A DNA stretch of 64,000 nt, from the NCBI RefSeq assembly GCF_042186555.1, contig NC_133331.1:275501-339500 (forward strand), read 5' to 3'. The position numbers were made by a program, and so were the translations under genes. Positions 34,001 to 47,429 of the stretch are shown here, piece by piece. The notes below the pieces were generated by a model. The model saw nothing but the letters and a program-made list of their open reading frames with translations. It had not been told where the DNA came from and made no database searches. The DNA is from Aquarana catesbeiana. Its lineage: Eukaryota > Chordata > Amphibia > Anura > Ranidae. Position 1 is the stretch's first letter; every line of letters starts with the position of its first letter.

Positions 34001-34946
34001 ATGGACAATATCAGGGTTCTATGGGGCCGAGGTTGGAGTTAGAGACAATATCAGGGTTCTATGGGGCAGAGGTTGGGGTTATAGACAATATCAGGGTTCT
34101 ATGGGGCTGAGGTTGGGGTTATAGACAATATCAGGGTTCTATGGGGCCGAGGTTTGGGTTATAGACAATATCAGTGTTCTATGGGGCCGAGGTTGGGGTT
34201 ATGGACAATATCAGGGTTCTATGGGGCTGAGGTTGGGGTTATAGACAATATCAGGGTACTATGGGGCCGAGGTTGGAGTTATAGACAATATCAGGGTTCT
34301 ATGGGGCCTAGGTTGGGGTTATAGACAATATCAGGGTTCTATGGGGCCGAGGTTGGGGTTATAGACAATATCGGGGTTCTATGGGGCCAAGGTTTGGGTT
34401 ATAGACAATATCAGGGTTCTATGGGGCCGAGGTTGGGGTTATGGACAATATCAGTGTTCTATGGGGCCGAGGTTGGAGTTATAGACAATATCAGGGTTCT
34501 ATGGATCCGAGGTTGGGGTTATGGACAATATCAGGGTTCTATAGGGCCGAGGTTGGGGTTATAGACAATATCAGGGTTCTATGGGGCCGAGGTTGGGGTT
34601 ATGGACAATATCAGGGTTCTATGGGGCTGAGGTTGGGGTTATAGACAATATCAGGGTTCTATGGGGCCGAGGTTTGGGTTATAGACAATATCAGTGTTCT
34701 ATGGGGCCGAGGTTGGGGTTATTGACAATATCAGGGTTCTATGGGGCCGAGGTTAGGGTTATAGACAATATCAGGGTTCTATGGAGGCTTGAATGGAGGA
34801 GAAGATTTGGATGCCGCACACCGGATGTAGTCAAAAAACTTCACTTTATTGAAAAAATGGGATCATCAAAATAACAAGACTGTCATGCAGAAAGTACAGG
34901 TAAGCTGACGCGTTTCGCACTCAGGACTGAGTGCTTACTCATAGCT
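31097..34946 (+). repeat. Higher-order repeat copy 1 (5'-truncated) of the 40-bp array
   Basis: From about 31097 the variant order matches 35152 onward at an offset of 4055 bp, ending with the 162-bp insert. The first few hundred bases of the array do not match the start of the later copies, so copy 1 is incomplete at its left end. Confidence 0.85.
34785..34946. mobile_element. Foreign insert in the 40-bp array, copy 1 (162 bp)
   Basis: A non-minisatellite block starting AGGCTTGAATGG and ending ACTCATAGCT, with the 40-bp array resuming in phase at CAGGGTTCTATGG on both sides. The minus strand reads CGAAACGCGTCAG and about 70 bases later AATAAAGTGAAG, which looks like the end of an amphibian interspersed repeat with a polyadenylation signal. 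Target duplications cannot be told from array sequence. The source family is not named. Confidence 0.7.
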
Positions 34947-37900
34947 CAGGGTTCTATGGGGCCGAGGTTGGGGTTATAGACAATATCAGGGTTCTATGGA
35001 GCCTAGGTTGGGGTTATAGACAATATCAGGGTTCTATGGGGCCGAGGTTGGAGTTATAGACAATATCAGGGTTCTATGGGGCAGAGGTTGGGATTATAGA
35101 CAATATCAGGGTTCTATGGAGCTGAGGTTGGAGTTATAGACAATATCAGGGTTCTATGGTGCCGAGGTTGGGGTTATAGACAATATCAGGGTTCTATGGG
35201 GCCGAGGTTGGGGTTATAGACAATATCAGGGTTCTATGGAGCCGAGGTTGGGGTTATAGACAATATCAGGGTTCTATGGAGCCGAGGTTGGGGTTATAGA
35301 CAGTATCAGGGTTCTATGGGGCCGAGGTTGGGGTTATAGACAGTATCAGGGTTCTATGGAGCCTAGGTTGGGGTTATGGACAATATCAGGGTTCTATGGG
35401 GCCGAGGTTGGAGTTATAGACAATATCAGGGTTCTATGGAGCCTAGGTTGGGGTTATGGACAATATCAGGGTTCTATGGGGCTGAGGTTGGAGTTATAGA
35501 CAATATCAGGGTTCTATGGGGCAGAGGTTGGGGTTATAGACAATATCAGGGTTCTATGGAGCTGAGGTTGGAGTTATAGACAATATCAGGGTTCTATGGG
35601 GCCGAGGTTGGGGTTATAGACAATATCAGGGTTCTATGGGGCCGAGGTTGGAGTTATAGACAATATCAGGGTTCTATGGAGCCTAGGTTGGGGTTATGGA
35701 CAATATCAGGGTTCTATGGGGCTGAGGTTGGAGTTATAGACAATATCAGGGTTCTATGGGGCAGAGGTTGGGGTTATAGACAATATCAGGGTTCTATGGA
35801 GCTGAGGTTGGAGTTATAGACAATATCAGGGTTCTATGGGGCCGAGGTTGGGGTTATAGACAATATCAGGGTTCTATGGGGCCGAGGTTGGAGTTATAGA
35901 CAATATCAGGGTTCTATGGAGCCGAGGTTGGGGTTATAGACAATATCAGGGTTCTATGGAGCCGAGGTTGGGGTTATAGACAATATCAGGGTTCTATGGA
36001 GCCGAGGTTGGGGTTATAGACAATATCAGGGTTCTATGGGGCCGAGGTTGGGGTTATAGACAATATCAGGGTTCTCTGGGGCCGAGGTTGGGGTTATAGA
36101 CAATATCAGGGTTCTATGGAGCCGAGGTTGGGGTTATAGACAATATCAGGGTTCTATGGGGCCGAGGTTGGGGTTATAGACAATATCAGGGTTCTATGGG
36201 GCAGAGGTTGGGGTTATGGACAATATCAGGGTTCTATATGGCCGAGGTTGGGGTTATGGACAATATCAGGGTTTTATGGGGCCGAGGTTGGGCTTATAGA
36301 CAATATCAGGGTTCTATGGGGCAGAGGTTGGGGTTATAGACAATATCAGGGTTCTATGGAGCCTAGGTTGGGGTTATGGACAATATCAGGGTTCTATGGG
36401 GCCGAGGTTGGAGTTATAGACAATATCAGGGTTCTATGGAGCCTAGGTTGGGGTTATGGACAATATCAGGGTTCTATGGGGCCGAGGTTGGGGTTATAGA
36501 CAATATCAGGGTTCTATGGAGCTGAGGTTGGAGTTATAGACAATATCAGGGTTCTATGGGGCCTAGGTTGGGGTTATAGACAATATCAGGGTTCTATGGG
36601 GCAGAGGTTGGGGTTATAGACAATATCAGGGTTCTATGGGGCCGAGGTTTGGGTTATAGACAATATCAGGGTTCTATGGAGCCTAGGTTGGGGTTATGGA
36701 CAATATCAGGGTTCTATGGGGCCGAGGTTGGGGTTATAGACAATATCAGGGTTCTATGGGGCCGAGATTGGGGTTAAAGACAATATCAGGGTTCTATGGG
36801 GCCGAGGTTGGGGTTATAGACAATATCAGGGTTCTATGGTGCCGAGGTTGGGGTTATAGACAATATCAGGGTTCTATGGGGCAGAGGTTGGAGTTATAGA
36901 CAATATCAGGGTTCCATGGAGCCTAGGTTGGGGTTATAGACAATATCAGGGTTCTATGGAGCCTAGGTTGGGGTTATGGACAATATCAGGGTTCTATGGG
37001 GCTGAGGTTGGAGTTATGGACAATATCAGGGTTCTATGGGGCCGAGGTTGGGGTTATAGACAATATCAGGGTTCTATGGGACCGAGGTTGGGCTTATAGA
37101 CAATATCAGGGTTCTATGGGGCCGAGGTTGGGGTTAAAGACAATATCAGGGTTCTATGGGGCTGAGGTTGGAGTTATAGACAATATCAGGGTTCTATGGA
37201 GCCGAGGTTGGGGTTATAGGCAATATCGGGGTTCTATGGGGCTGAGGTTGGGGTTATAGACAATATCAGGGTTCTATGGGGCTGAGGTTGGGGTTATAGA
37301 CAATATCAGGGTTCTATGGGGCTGAGGTTGGAGTTATAGACAATATCAGGGTTCTATGGGGCCGAGGTTGGAATTAGAGACAATATCAAGGTTCTATGGG
37401 GCTGAGGTTGGGGTTATAGACAATATCAGGGTTCTATGGAGCCTAGGTTGGGGTTATAGACAATATCAGGGTTCTATGGGGCCGAGGATGGAGTGTTAGA
37501 CAATATCAGGGTTCTATGGGGCCGAGGTTGGGGTTATAGACAATATCAGGGTTCTGTGGGGCCGAGGTTGGAGTTATAGACAATATCAGGGTTCTATGGG
37601 GCTGAAGTTGAGGTTATAGACAATATCAGGGTTCTATGGGGGCAAGGTTTGGGTTATAGACAATATCAGGGTTCTATGGGGCCTAGGTTGGGGTTATAGA
37701 CAATATCAGGGTTCTATGGGGCTGAGGTTGGGGTTATAGACAATATCAGGGTTCTATGGGGCCGAGGTTGGGGTTATAGACAATATCAGGGTTCTATGGG
37801 GCCGAGGTTGGGGCTATAGACAATATCAGGATTCTATGAGGCCGAGGTTGGAGTTATAGACAATATCCGGGTTCTATGGGGCCGAGGTTGGGGTTATAGA

Positions 37901-39000
37901 CAATATCAGGGTTCTATGGGGCCGAGGTTGGGTTTATAGACAATATCAGGGTTCTATGGGGCTGAGGTTGGGGTTATGGACACTATCGGGGTTCTATGGG
38001 GCCGAGGTTTGGGTTATAGACAATATCAGGGTTCTATGGGGCCAAGGTTGGGGTTATGGACAATATCAGGGTTCTATGGGGCCGAGGTTGGAGTTAGAGA
38101 CAATATCAGGGTTCTATGGGGCAGAGGTTGGGGTTATAGACAATATCAGGGTTCTATGGGGCTGAGGTTGGGGTTATAGACAATATCAGGGTTCTATGGG
38201 GCCGAGGTTTGGGTTATAGACAATATCAGTGTTCTATGGGGCCGAGGTTGGGGTTATGGACAATATCAGGGTTCTATGGGGCTGAGGTTGGGGTTATAGA
38301 CAATATCAGGGTACTATGGGGCCGAGGTTGGAGTTATAGACAATATCAGGGTTCTATGGGGCCTAGGTTGGGGTTATAGACAATATCAGGGTTCTATGGG
38401 GCCGAGGTTGGGGTTATAGACAATATCGGGGTTCTATGGGGCCAAGGTTTGGGTTATAGACAATATCAGGGTTCTATGGGGCCGAGGTTGGGGTTATGGA
38501 CAATATCAGTGTTCTATGGGGCCGAGGTTGGAGTTATAGACAATATCAGGGTTCTATGGATCCGAGGTTGGGGTTATGGACAATATCAGGGTTCTATAGG
38601 GCCGAGGTTGGGGTTATAGACAATATCAGGGTTCTATGGGGCCGAGGTTGGGGTTATGGACAATATCAGGGTTCTATGGGGCTGAGGTTGGGGTTATAGA
38701 CAATATCAGGGTTCTATGGGGCCGAGGTTTGGGTTATAGACAATATCAGTGTTCTATGGGGCCGAGGTTGGGGTTATTGACAATATCAGGGTTCTATGGG
38801 GCCGAGGTTAGGGTTATAGACAATATCAGGGTTCTATGGAGGCTTGAATGGAGGAGAAGATTTGGATGCCGCACACCGGATGTAGTCAAAAAACTTCACT
38901 TTATTGAAAAAATGGGATCATCAAAATAACAAGACTGTCATGCAGAAAGTACAGGTAACTGACGCGTTTCGCACTCAGGACTGAGTGCTTACTCATAGCT
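34947..39000 (+). repeat. Higher-order repeat copy 2 (4054 bp)
   Basis: Full copy: about 97 units of 40 bp, then the insert (161 bp here; GTAACTGACG instead of GTAAGCTGACG). Very few differences from copy 3 were noticed, for example TTGGGCTTATAG near 36290. Confidence 0.88.
38840..39000. mobile_element. Foreign insert in the 40-bp array, copy 2 (161 bp)
   Basis: Same block as 34785-34946, one base shorter (missing G in GTAAGCTG). Copied with its surrounding units rather than independently inserted. Confidence 0.75.
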
Positions 39001-42000
39001 CAGGGTTCTATGGGGCCGAGGTTGGGGTTATAGACAATATCAGGGTTCTATGGAGCCTAGGTTGGGGTTATAGACAATATCAGGGTTCTATGGGGCCGAG
39101 GTTGGAGTTATAGACAATATCAGGGTTCTATGGGGCAGAGGTTGGGATTATAGACAATATCAGGGTTCTATGGAGCTGAGGTTGGAGTTATAGACAATAT
39201 CAGGGTTCTATGGTGCCGAGGTTGGGGTTATAGACAATATCAGGGTTCTATGGGGCCGAGGTTGGGGTTATAGACAATATCAGGGTTCTATGGAGCTGAG
39301 GTTGGGGTTATAGACAATATCAGGGTTCTATGGAGCCGAGGTTGGGGTTATAGACAGTATCAGGGTTCTATGGGGCCGAGGTTGGGGTTATAGACAGTAT
39401 CAGGGTTCTATGGAGCCTAGGTTGGGGTTATGGACAATATCAGGGTTCTATGGGGCCGAGGTTGGAGTTATAGACAATATCAGGGTTCTATGGAGCCTAG
39501 GTTGGGGTTATGGACAATATCAGGGTTCTATGGGGCTGAGGTTGGAGTTATAGACAATATCAGGGTTCTATGGGGCAGAGGTTGGGGTTATAGACAATAT
39601 CAGGGTTCTATGGAGCTGAGGTTGGAGTTATAGACAATATCAGGGTTCTATGGGGCCGAGGTTGGGGTTATAGACAATATCAGGGTTCTATGGGGCCGAG
39701 GTTGGAGTTATAGACAATATCAGGGTTCTATGGAGCCTAGGTTGGGGTTATGGACAATATCAGGGTTCTATGGGGCTGAGGTTGGAGTTATAGACAATAT
39801 CAGGGTTCTATGGGGCAGAGGTTGGGGTTATAGACAATATCAGGGTTCTATGGAGCTGAGGTTGGAGTTATAGACAATATCAGGGTTCTATGGGGCCGAG
39901 GTTGGGGTTATAGACAATATCAGGGTTCTATGGGGCCGAGGTTGGAGTTATAGACAATATCAGGGTTCTATGGAGCCGAGGTTGGGGTTATAGACAATAT
40001 CAGGGTTCTATGGAGCCGAGGTTGGGGTTATAGACAATATCAGGGTTCTATGGAGCCGAGGTTGGGGTTATAGACAATATCAGGGTTCTATGGGGCCGAG
40101 GTTGGGGTTATAGACAATATCAGGGTTCTCTGGGGCCGAGGTTGGGGTTATAGACAATATCAGGGTTCTATGGAGCCGAGGTTGGGGTTATAGACAATAT
40201 CAGGGTTCTATGGGGCCGAGGTTGGGGTTATAGACAATATCAGGGTTCTATGGGGCAGAGGTTGGGGTTATGGACAATATCAGGGTTCTATATGGCCGAG
40301 GTTGGGGTTATGGACAATATCAGGGTTTTATGGGGCCGAGGTTGGGGTTATAGACAATATCAGGGTTCTATGGGGCAGAGGTTGGGGTTATAGACAATAT
40401 CAGGGTTCTATGGAGCCTAGGTTGGGGTTATGGACAATATCAGGGTTCTATGGGGCCGAGGTTGGAGTTATAGACAATATCAGGGTTCTATGGAGCCTAG
40501 GTTGGGGTTATGGACAATATCAGGGTTCTATGGGGCCGAGGTTGGGGTTATAGACAATATCAGGGTTCTATGGAGCTGAGGTTGGAGTTATAGACAATAT
40601 CAGGGTTCTATGGGGCCTAGGTTGGGGTTATAGACAATATCAGGGTTCTATGGGGCAGAGGTTGGGGTTATAGACAATATCAGGGTTCTATGGGGCCGAG
40701 GTTTGGGTTATAGACAATATCAGGGTTCTATGGAGCCTAGGTTGGGGTTATGGACAATATCAGGGTTCTATGGGGCCGAGGTTGGGGTTATAGACAATAT
40801 CAGGGTTCTATGGGGCCGAGATTGGGGTTAAAGACAATATCAGGGTTCTATGGGGCCGAGGTTGGGGTTATAGACAATATCAGGGTTCTATGGTGCCGAG
40901 GTTGGGGTTATAGACAATATCAGGGTTCTATGGGGCAGAGGTTGGAGTTATAGACAATATCAGGGTTCCATGGAGCCTAGGTTGGGGTTATAGACAATAT
41001 CAGGGTTCTATGGAGCCTAGGTTGGGGGTATGGACAATATCAGGGTTCTATGGGGCTGAGGTTGGAGTTATGGACAATATCAGGGTTCTATGGGGCCGAG
41101 GTTGGGGTTATAGACAATATCAGGGTTCTATGGGACCGAGGTTGGGCTTATAGACAATATCAGGGTTCTATGGGGCCGAGGTTGGGGTTAAAGACAATAT
41201 CAGGGTTCTATGGGGCTGAGGTTGGAGTTATAGACAATATCAGGGTTCTATGGAGCCGAGGTTGGGGTTATAGGCAATATCGGGGTTCTATGGGGCTGAG
41301 GTTGGGGTTATAGACAATATCAGGGTTCTATGGGGCTGAGGTTGGGGTTATAGACAATATCAGGGTTCTATGGGGCTGAGGTTGGAGTTATAGACAATAT
41401 CAGGGTTCTATGGGGCCGAGGTTGGAATTAGAGACAATATCAAGGTTCTATGGGGCTGAGGTTGGGGTTATAGACAATATCAGGGTTCTATGGAGCCTAG
41501 GTTGGGGTTATAGACAATATCAGGGTTCTATGGGGCCGAGGATGGAGTGTTAGACAATATCAGGGTTCTATGGGGCCGAGGTTGGGGTTATAGACAATAT
41601 CAGGGTTCTGTGGGGCCGAGGTTGGAGTTATAGACAATATCAGGGTTCTATGGGGCTGAAGTTGAGGTTATAGACAATATCAGGGTTCTATGGGGGCAAG
41701 GTTTGGGTTATAGACAATATCAGGGTTCTATGGGGCCTAGGTTGGGGTTATAGACAATATCAGGGTTCTATGGGGCTGAGGTTGGGGTTATAGACAATAT
41801 CAGGGTTCTATGGGGCCGAGGTTGGGGTTATAGACAATATCAGGGTTCTATGGGGCCGAGGTTGGGGCTATAGACAATATCAGGATTCTATGAGGCCGAG
41901 GTTGGAGTTATAGACAATATCCGGGTTCTATGGGGCCGAGGTTGGGGTTATAGACAATATCAGGGTTCTATGGGGCCGAGGTTGGGTTTATAGACAATAT

Positions 42001-43054
42001 CAGGGTTCTATGGGGCTGAGGTTGGGGTTATGGACACTATCGGGGTTCTATGGGGCCGAGGTTTGGGTTATAGACAATATCAGGGTTCTATGGGGCCAAG
42101 GTTGGGGTTATGGACAATATCAGGGTTCTATGGGGCCGAGGTTGGAGTTAGAGACAATATCAGGGTTCTATGGGGCAGAGGTTGGGGTTATAGACAATAT
42201 CAGGGTTCTATGGGGCTGAGGTTGGGGTTATAGACAATATCAGGGTTCTATGGGGCCGAGGTTTGGGTTATAGACAATATCAGTGTTCTATGGGGCCGAG
42301 GTTGGGGTTATGGACAATATCAGGGTTCTATGGGGCTGAGGTTGGGGTTATAGACAATATCAGGGTACTATGGGGCCGAGGTTGGAGTTATAGACAATAT
42401 CAGGGTTCTATGGGGCCTAGGTTGGGGTTATAGACAATATCAGGGTTCTATGGGGCCGAGGTTGGGGTTATAGACAATATCGGGGTTCTATGGGGCCAAG
42501 GTTTGGGTTATAGACAATATCAGGGTTCTATGGGGCCGAGGTTGGGGTTATGGACAATATCAGTGTTCTATGGGGCCGAGGTTGGAGTTATAGACAATAT
42601 CAGGGTTCTATGGATCCGAGGTTGGGGTTATGGACAATATCAGGGTTCTATAGGGCCGAGGTTGGGGTTATAGACAATATCAGGGTTCTATGGGGCCGAG
42701 GTTGGGGTTATGGACAATATCAGGGTTCTATGGGGCTGAGGTTGGGGTTATAGACAATATCAGGGTTCTATGGGGCCGAGGTTTCGGTTATAGACAATAT
42801 CAGTGTTCTATGGGGCCGAGGTTGGGGTTATTGACAATATCAGGGTTCTATGGGGCCGAGGTTAGGGTTATAGACAATATCAGGGTTCTATGGAGGCTTG
42901 AATGGAGGAGAAGATTTGGATGCCGCACACCGGATGTAGTCAAAAAACTTCACTTTATTGAAAAAATGGGATCATCAAAATAACAAGACTGTCATGCAGA
43001 AAGTACAGGTAACTGACGCGTTTCGCACTCAGGACTGAGTGCTTACTCATAGCT
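39001..43054 (+). repeat. Higher-order repeat copy 3 (4054 bp)
   Basis: Full copy with the same 161-bp insert form as copy 2. Private differences noticed by eye include GGAGCTGAGG near 39293, TTGGGGGTATGG near 41025 and GGTTTCGG near 42781. Confidence 0.88.
42894..43054. mobile_element. Foreign insert in the 40-bp array, copy 3 (161 bp)
   Basis: Same 161-bp form as copy 2, which pairs copies 2 and 3 as closest relatives. Confidence 0.75.
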
Positions 43055-46000
43055 CAGGGTTCTATGGGGCCGAGGTTGGGGTTATAGACAATATCAGGGT
43101 TCTATGGAGCCTAGGTTGGGGTTATAGACAATATCAGGGTTCTATGGGGCCGAGGTTGGAGTTATAGACAATATCAGGGTTCTATGGGGCAGAGGTTGGG
43201 ATTATAGACAATATCAGGGTTCTATGGAGCTGAGGTTGGAGTTATAGACAATATCAGGGTTCTATGGTGCCGAGGTTGGGGTTATAGACAATATCAGGGT
43301 TCTATGGGGCCGAGGTTGGGGTTATAGACAATATCAGGGTTCTATGGAGCCGAGGTTGGGGTTATAGACAATATCAGGGTTCTATGGAGCCGAGGTTGGG
43401 GTTATAGACAGTATCAGGGTTCTATGGGGCCGAGGTTGGGGTTATAGACAGTATCAGGGTTCTATGGAGCCTAGGTTGGGGTTATGGACAATATCAGGGT
43501 TCTATGGGGCCGAGGTTGGAGTTATAGACAATATCAGGGTTCTATGGAGCCTAGGTTGGGGTTATGGACAATATCAGGGTTCTATGGGGCTGAGGTTGGA
43601 GTTATAGACAATATCAGGGTTCTATGGGGCAGAGGTTGGGGTTATAGACAATATCAGGGTTCTATGGAGCTGAGGTTGGAGTTATAGACAATATCAGGGT
43701 TCTATGGGGCCGAGGTTGGGGTTATAGACAATATCAGGGTTCTATGGGGCCGAGGTTGGAGTTATAGACAATATCAGGGTTCTATGGAGCCTAGGTTGGG
43801 GTTATGGACAATATCAGGGTTCTATGGGGCTGAGGTTGGAGTTATAGACAATATCAGGGTTCTATGGGGCAGAGGTTGGGGTTATAGACAATATCAGGGT
43901 TCTATGGAGCTGAGGTTGGAGTTATAGACAATATCAGGGTTCTATGGGGCCGAGGTTGGGGTTATAGACAATATCAGGGTTCTATGGGGCCGAGGTTGGA
44001 GTTATAGACAATATCAGGGTTCTATGGAGCCGAGGTTGGGGTTATAGACAATATCAGGGTTCTATGGAGCCGAGGTTGGGGTTATAGACAATATCAGGGT
44101 TCTATGGAGCCGAGGTTGGGGTTATAGACAATATCAGGGTTCTATGGGGCCGAGGTTGGGGTTATAGACAATATCAGGGTTCTCTGGGGCCGAGGTTGGG
44201 GTTATAGACAATATCAGGGTTCTATGGAGCCGAGGTTGGGGTTATAGACAATATCAGGGTTCTATGGGGCCGAGGTTGGGGTTATAGACAATATCAGGGT
44301 TCTATGGGGCAGAGGTTGGGGTTATGGACAATATCAGGGTTCTATATGGCCGAGGTTGGGGTTATGGACAATATCAGGGTTTTATGGGGCCGAGGTTGGG
44401 GTTATAGACAATATCAGGGTTCTATGGGGCAGAGGTTGGGGTTATAGACAATATCAGGGTTCTATGGAGCCTAGGTTGGGGTTATGGACAATATCAGGGT
44501 TCTATGGGGCCGAGGTTGGAGTTATAGACAATATCAGGGTTCTATGGAGCCTAGGTTGGGGTTATGGACAATATCAGGGTTCTATGGGGCCGAGGTTGGG
44601 GTTATAGACAATATCAGGGTTCTATGGAGCTGAGGTTGGAGTTATAGACAATATCAGGGTTCTATGGGGCCTAGGTTGGGGTTATAGACAATATCAGGGT
44701 TCTATGGGGCAGAGGTTGGGGTTATAGACAATATCAGGGTTCTATGGGGCCGAGGTTTGGGTTATAGACAATATCAGGGTTCTATGGAGCCTAGGTTGGG
44801 GTTATGGACAATATCAGGGTTCTATGGGGCCGAGGTTGGGGTTATAGACAATATCAGGGTTCTATGGGGCCGAGATTGGGGTTAAAGACAATATCAGGGT
44901 TCTATGGGGCCGAGGTTGGGGTTATAGACAATATCAGGGTTCTATGGTGCCGAGGTTGGGGTTATAGACAATATCAGGGTTCTATGGGGCAGAGGTTGGA
45001 GTTATAGACAATATCAGGGTTCCATGGAGCCTAGGTTGGGGTTATAGACAATATCAGGGTTCTATGGAGCCTAGGTTGGGGTTATGGACAATATCAGGGT
45101 TCTATGGGGCTGAGGTTGGAGTTATGGACAATATCAGGGTTCTATGGGGCCGAGGTTGGGGTTATAGACAATATCAGGGTTCTATGGGACCGAGGTTGGG
45201 CTTATAGACAATATCAGGGTTCTATGGGGCCGAGGTTGGGGTTAAAGACAATATCAGGGTTCTATGGGGCTGAGGTTGGAGTTATAGACAATATCAGGGT
45301 TCTATGGAGCCGAGGTTGGGGTTATAGGCAATATCGGGGTTCTATGGGGCTGAGGTTGGGGTTATAGACAATATCAGGGTTCTATGGGGCTGAGGTTGGG
45401 GTTATAGACAATATCAGGGTTCTATGGGGCTGAGGTTGGAGTTATAGACAATATCAGGGTTCTATGGGGCCGAGGTTGGAATTAGAGACAATATCAAGGT
45501 TCTATGGGGCTGAGGTTGGGGTTATAGACAATATCAGGGTTCTATGGAGCCTAGGTTGGGGTTATAGACAATATCAGGGTTCTATGGGGCCGAGGATGGA
45601 GTGTTAGACAATATCAGGGTTCTATGGGGCCGAGGTTGGGGTTATAGACAATATCAGGGTTCTGTGGGGCCGAGGTTGGAGTTATAGACAATATCAGGGT
45701 TCTATGGGGCTGAAGTTGAGGTTATAGACAATATCAGGGTTCTATGGGGGCAAGGTTTGGGTTATAGACAATATCAGGGTTCTATGGGGCCTAGGTTGGG
45801 GTTATAGACAATATCAGGGTTCTATGGGGCTGAGGTTGGGGTTATAGACAATATCAGGGTTCTATGGGGCCGAGGTTGGGGTTATAGACAATATCAGGGT
45901 TCTATGGGGCCGAGGTTGGGGCTATAGACAATATCAGGATTCTATGAGGCCGAGGTTGGAGTTATAGACAATATCCGGGTTCTATGGGGCCGAGGTTGGG

Positions 46001-47429
46001 GTTATAGACAATATCAGGGTTCTATGGGGCCGAGGTTGGGTTTATAGACAATATCAGGGTTCTATGGGGCTGAGGTTGGGGTTATGGACACTATCGGGGT
46101 TCTATGGGGCCGAGGTTTGGGTTATAGACAATATCAGGGTTCTATGGGGCCAAGGTTGGGGTTATGGACAATATCAGGGTTCTATGGGGCCGAGGTTGGA
46201 GTTAGAGACAATATCAGGGTTCTATGGGGCAGAGGTTGGGGTTATAGACAATATCAGGGTTCTATGGGGCTGAGGTTGGGGTTATAGACAATATCAGGGT
46301 TCTATGGGGCCGAGGTTTGGGTTATAGACAATATCAGTGTTCTATGGGGCCGAGGTTGGGGTTATGGACAATATCAGGGTTCTATGGGGCTGAGGTTGGG
46401 GTTATAGACAATATCAGGGTACTATGGGGCCGAGGTTGGAGTTATAGACAATATCAGGGTTCTATGGGGCCTAGGTTGGGGTTATAGACAATATCAGGGT
46501 TCTATGGGGCCGAGGTTGGGGTTATAGACAATATCGGGGTTCTATGGGGCCAAGGTTTGGGTTATAGACAATATCAGGGTTCTATGGGGCCGTGGTTGGG
46601 GTTATGGACAATATCAGTGTTCTATGGGGCCGAGGTTGGAGTTATAGACAATATCAGGGTTCTATGGATCCGAGGTTGGGGTTATGGACAATATCAGGGT
46701 TCTATAGGGCCGAGGTTGGGGTTATAGACAATATCAGGGTTCTATGGGGCCGAGGTTGGGGTTAGAGACAATATCAGGGTTCTATGGGGCTGAGGTTGGG
46801 GTTAGAGACAATATCAGGGTTATATGGGGCTGAGGTTGGAGTTAGAGACAATATCAGGGTTCTATGGGGCTGAGGTTGGGGTTATAGACAATATCAGGGT
46901 TCTATGGAGCCTAGGTTGGGGTTATAGACAATATCAGGGTTCTATGGGGCCGAGGTTGGAGTTATAGACAATATCAGGGTTCTATGGATCCGAGGTTGGG
47001 GTTATGGACAATATCAGGGTTCTATAGGGCCGAGGTTGGGGTTATAGACAATATCAGGGTTCTATGGGGCCGAGGTTGGGGTTATGGACAATATCAGGGT
47101 TCTATGGGGCTGAGGTTGGGGTTATAGACAATATCAGGGTTCTATGGGGCCGAGGTTTGGGTTATAGACAATATCAGTGTTCTATGGGGCCGAGGTTGGG
47201 GTTATTGACAATATCAGGGTTCTATGGGGCCGAGGTTAGGGTTATAGACAATATCAGGGTTCTATGGAGGCTTGAATGGAGGAGAAGATTTGGATGCCGC
47301 ACACCGGATGTAGTCAAAAAACGTCACTTTATTGAAAAAATGGGATCATCAAAATAACAAGACTGTCATGCAGAAAGTACAGGTAAGCTGACGCGTTTCG
47401 CACTCAGGACTGAGTGCTTACTCATAGCT
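43055..47429 (+). repeat. Higher-order repeat copy 4 (4375 bp, 320 bp longer)
   Basis: Matches copies 2 and 3 except for 320 extra bases (eight units) near 46760-47080, where GGATCCGAGG occurs twice (46666 and 46986). Its insert is the 162-bp form like copy 1, with ACGTCAC in place of ACTTCAC. Confidence 0.85.
47268..47429. mobile_element. Foreign insert in the 40-bp array, copy 4 (162 bp)
   Basis: 162-bp form with GTAAGCTG as in copy 1, plus a private T-to-G change (ACGTCACTTTATT). Confidence 0.75.
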
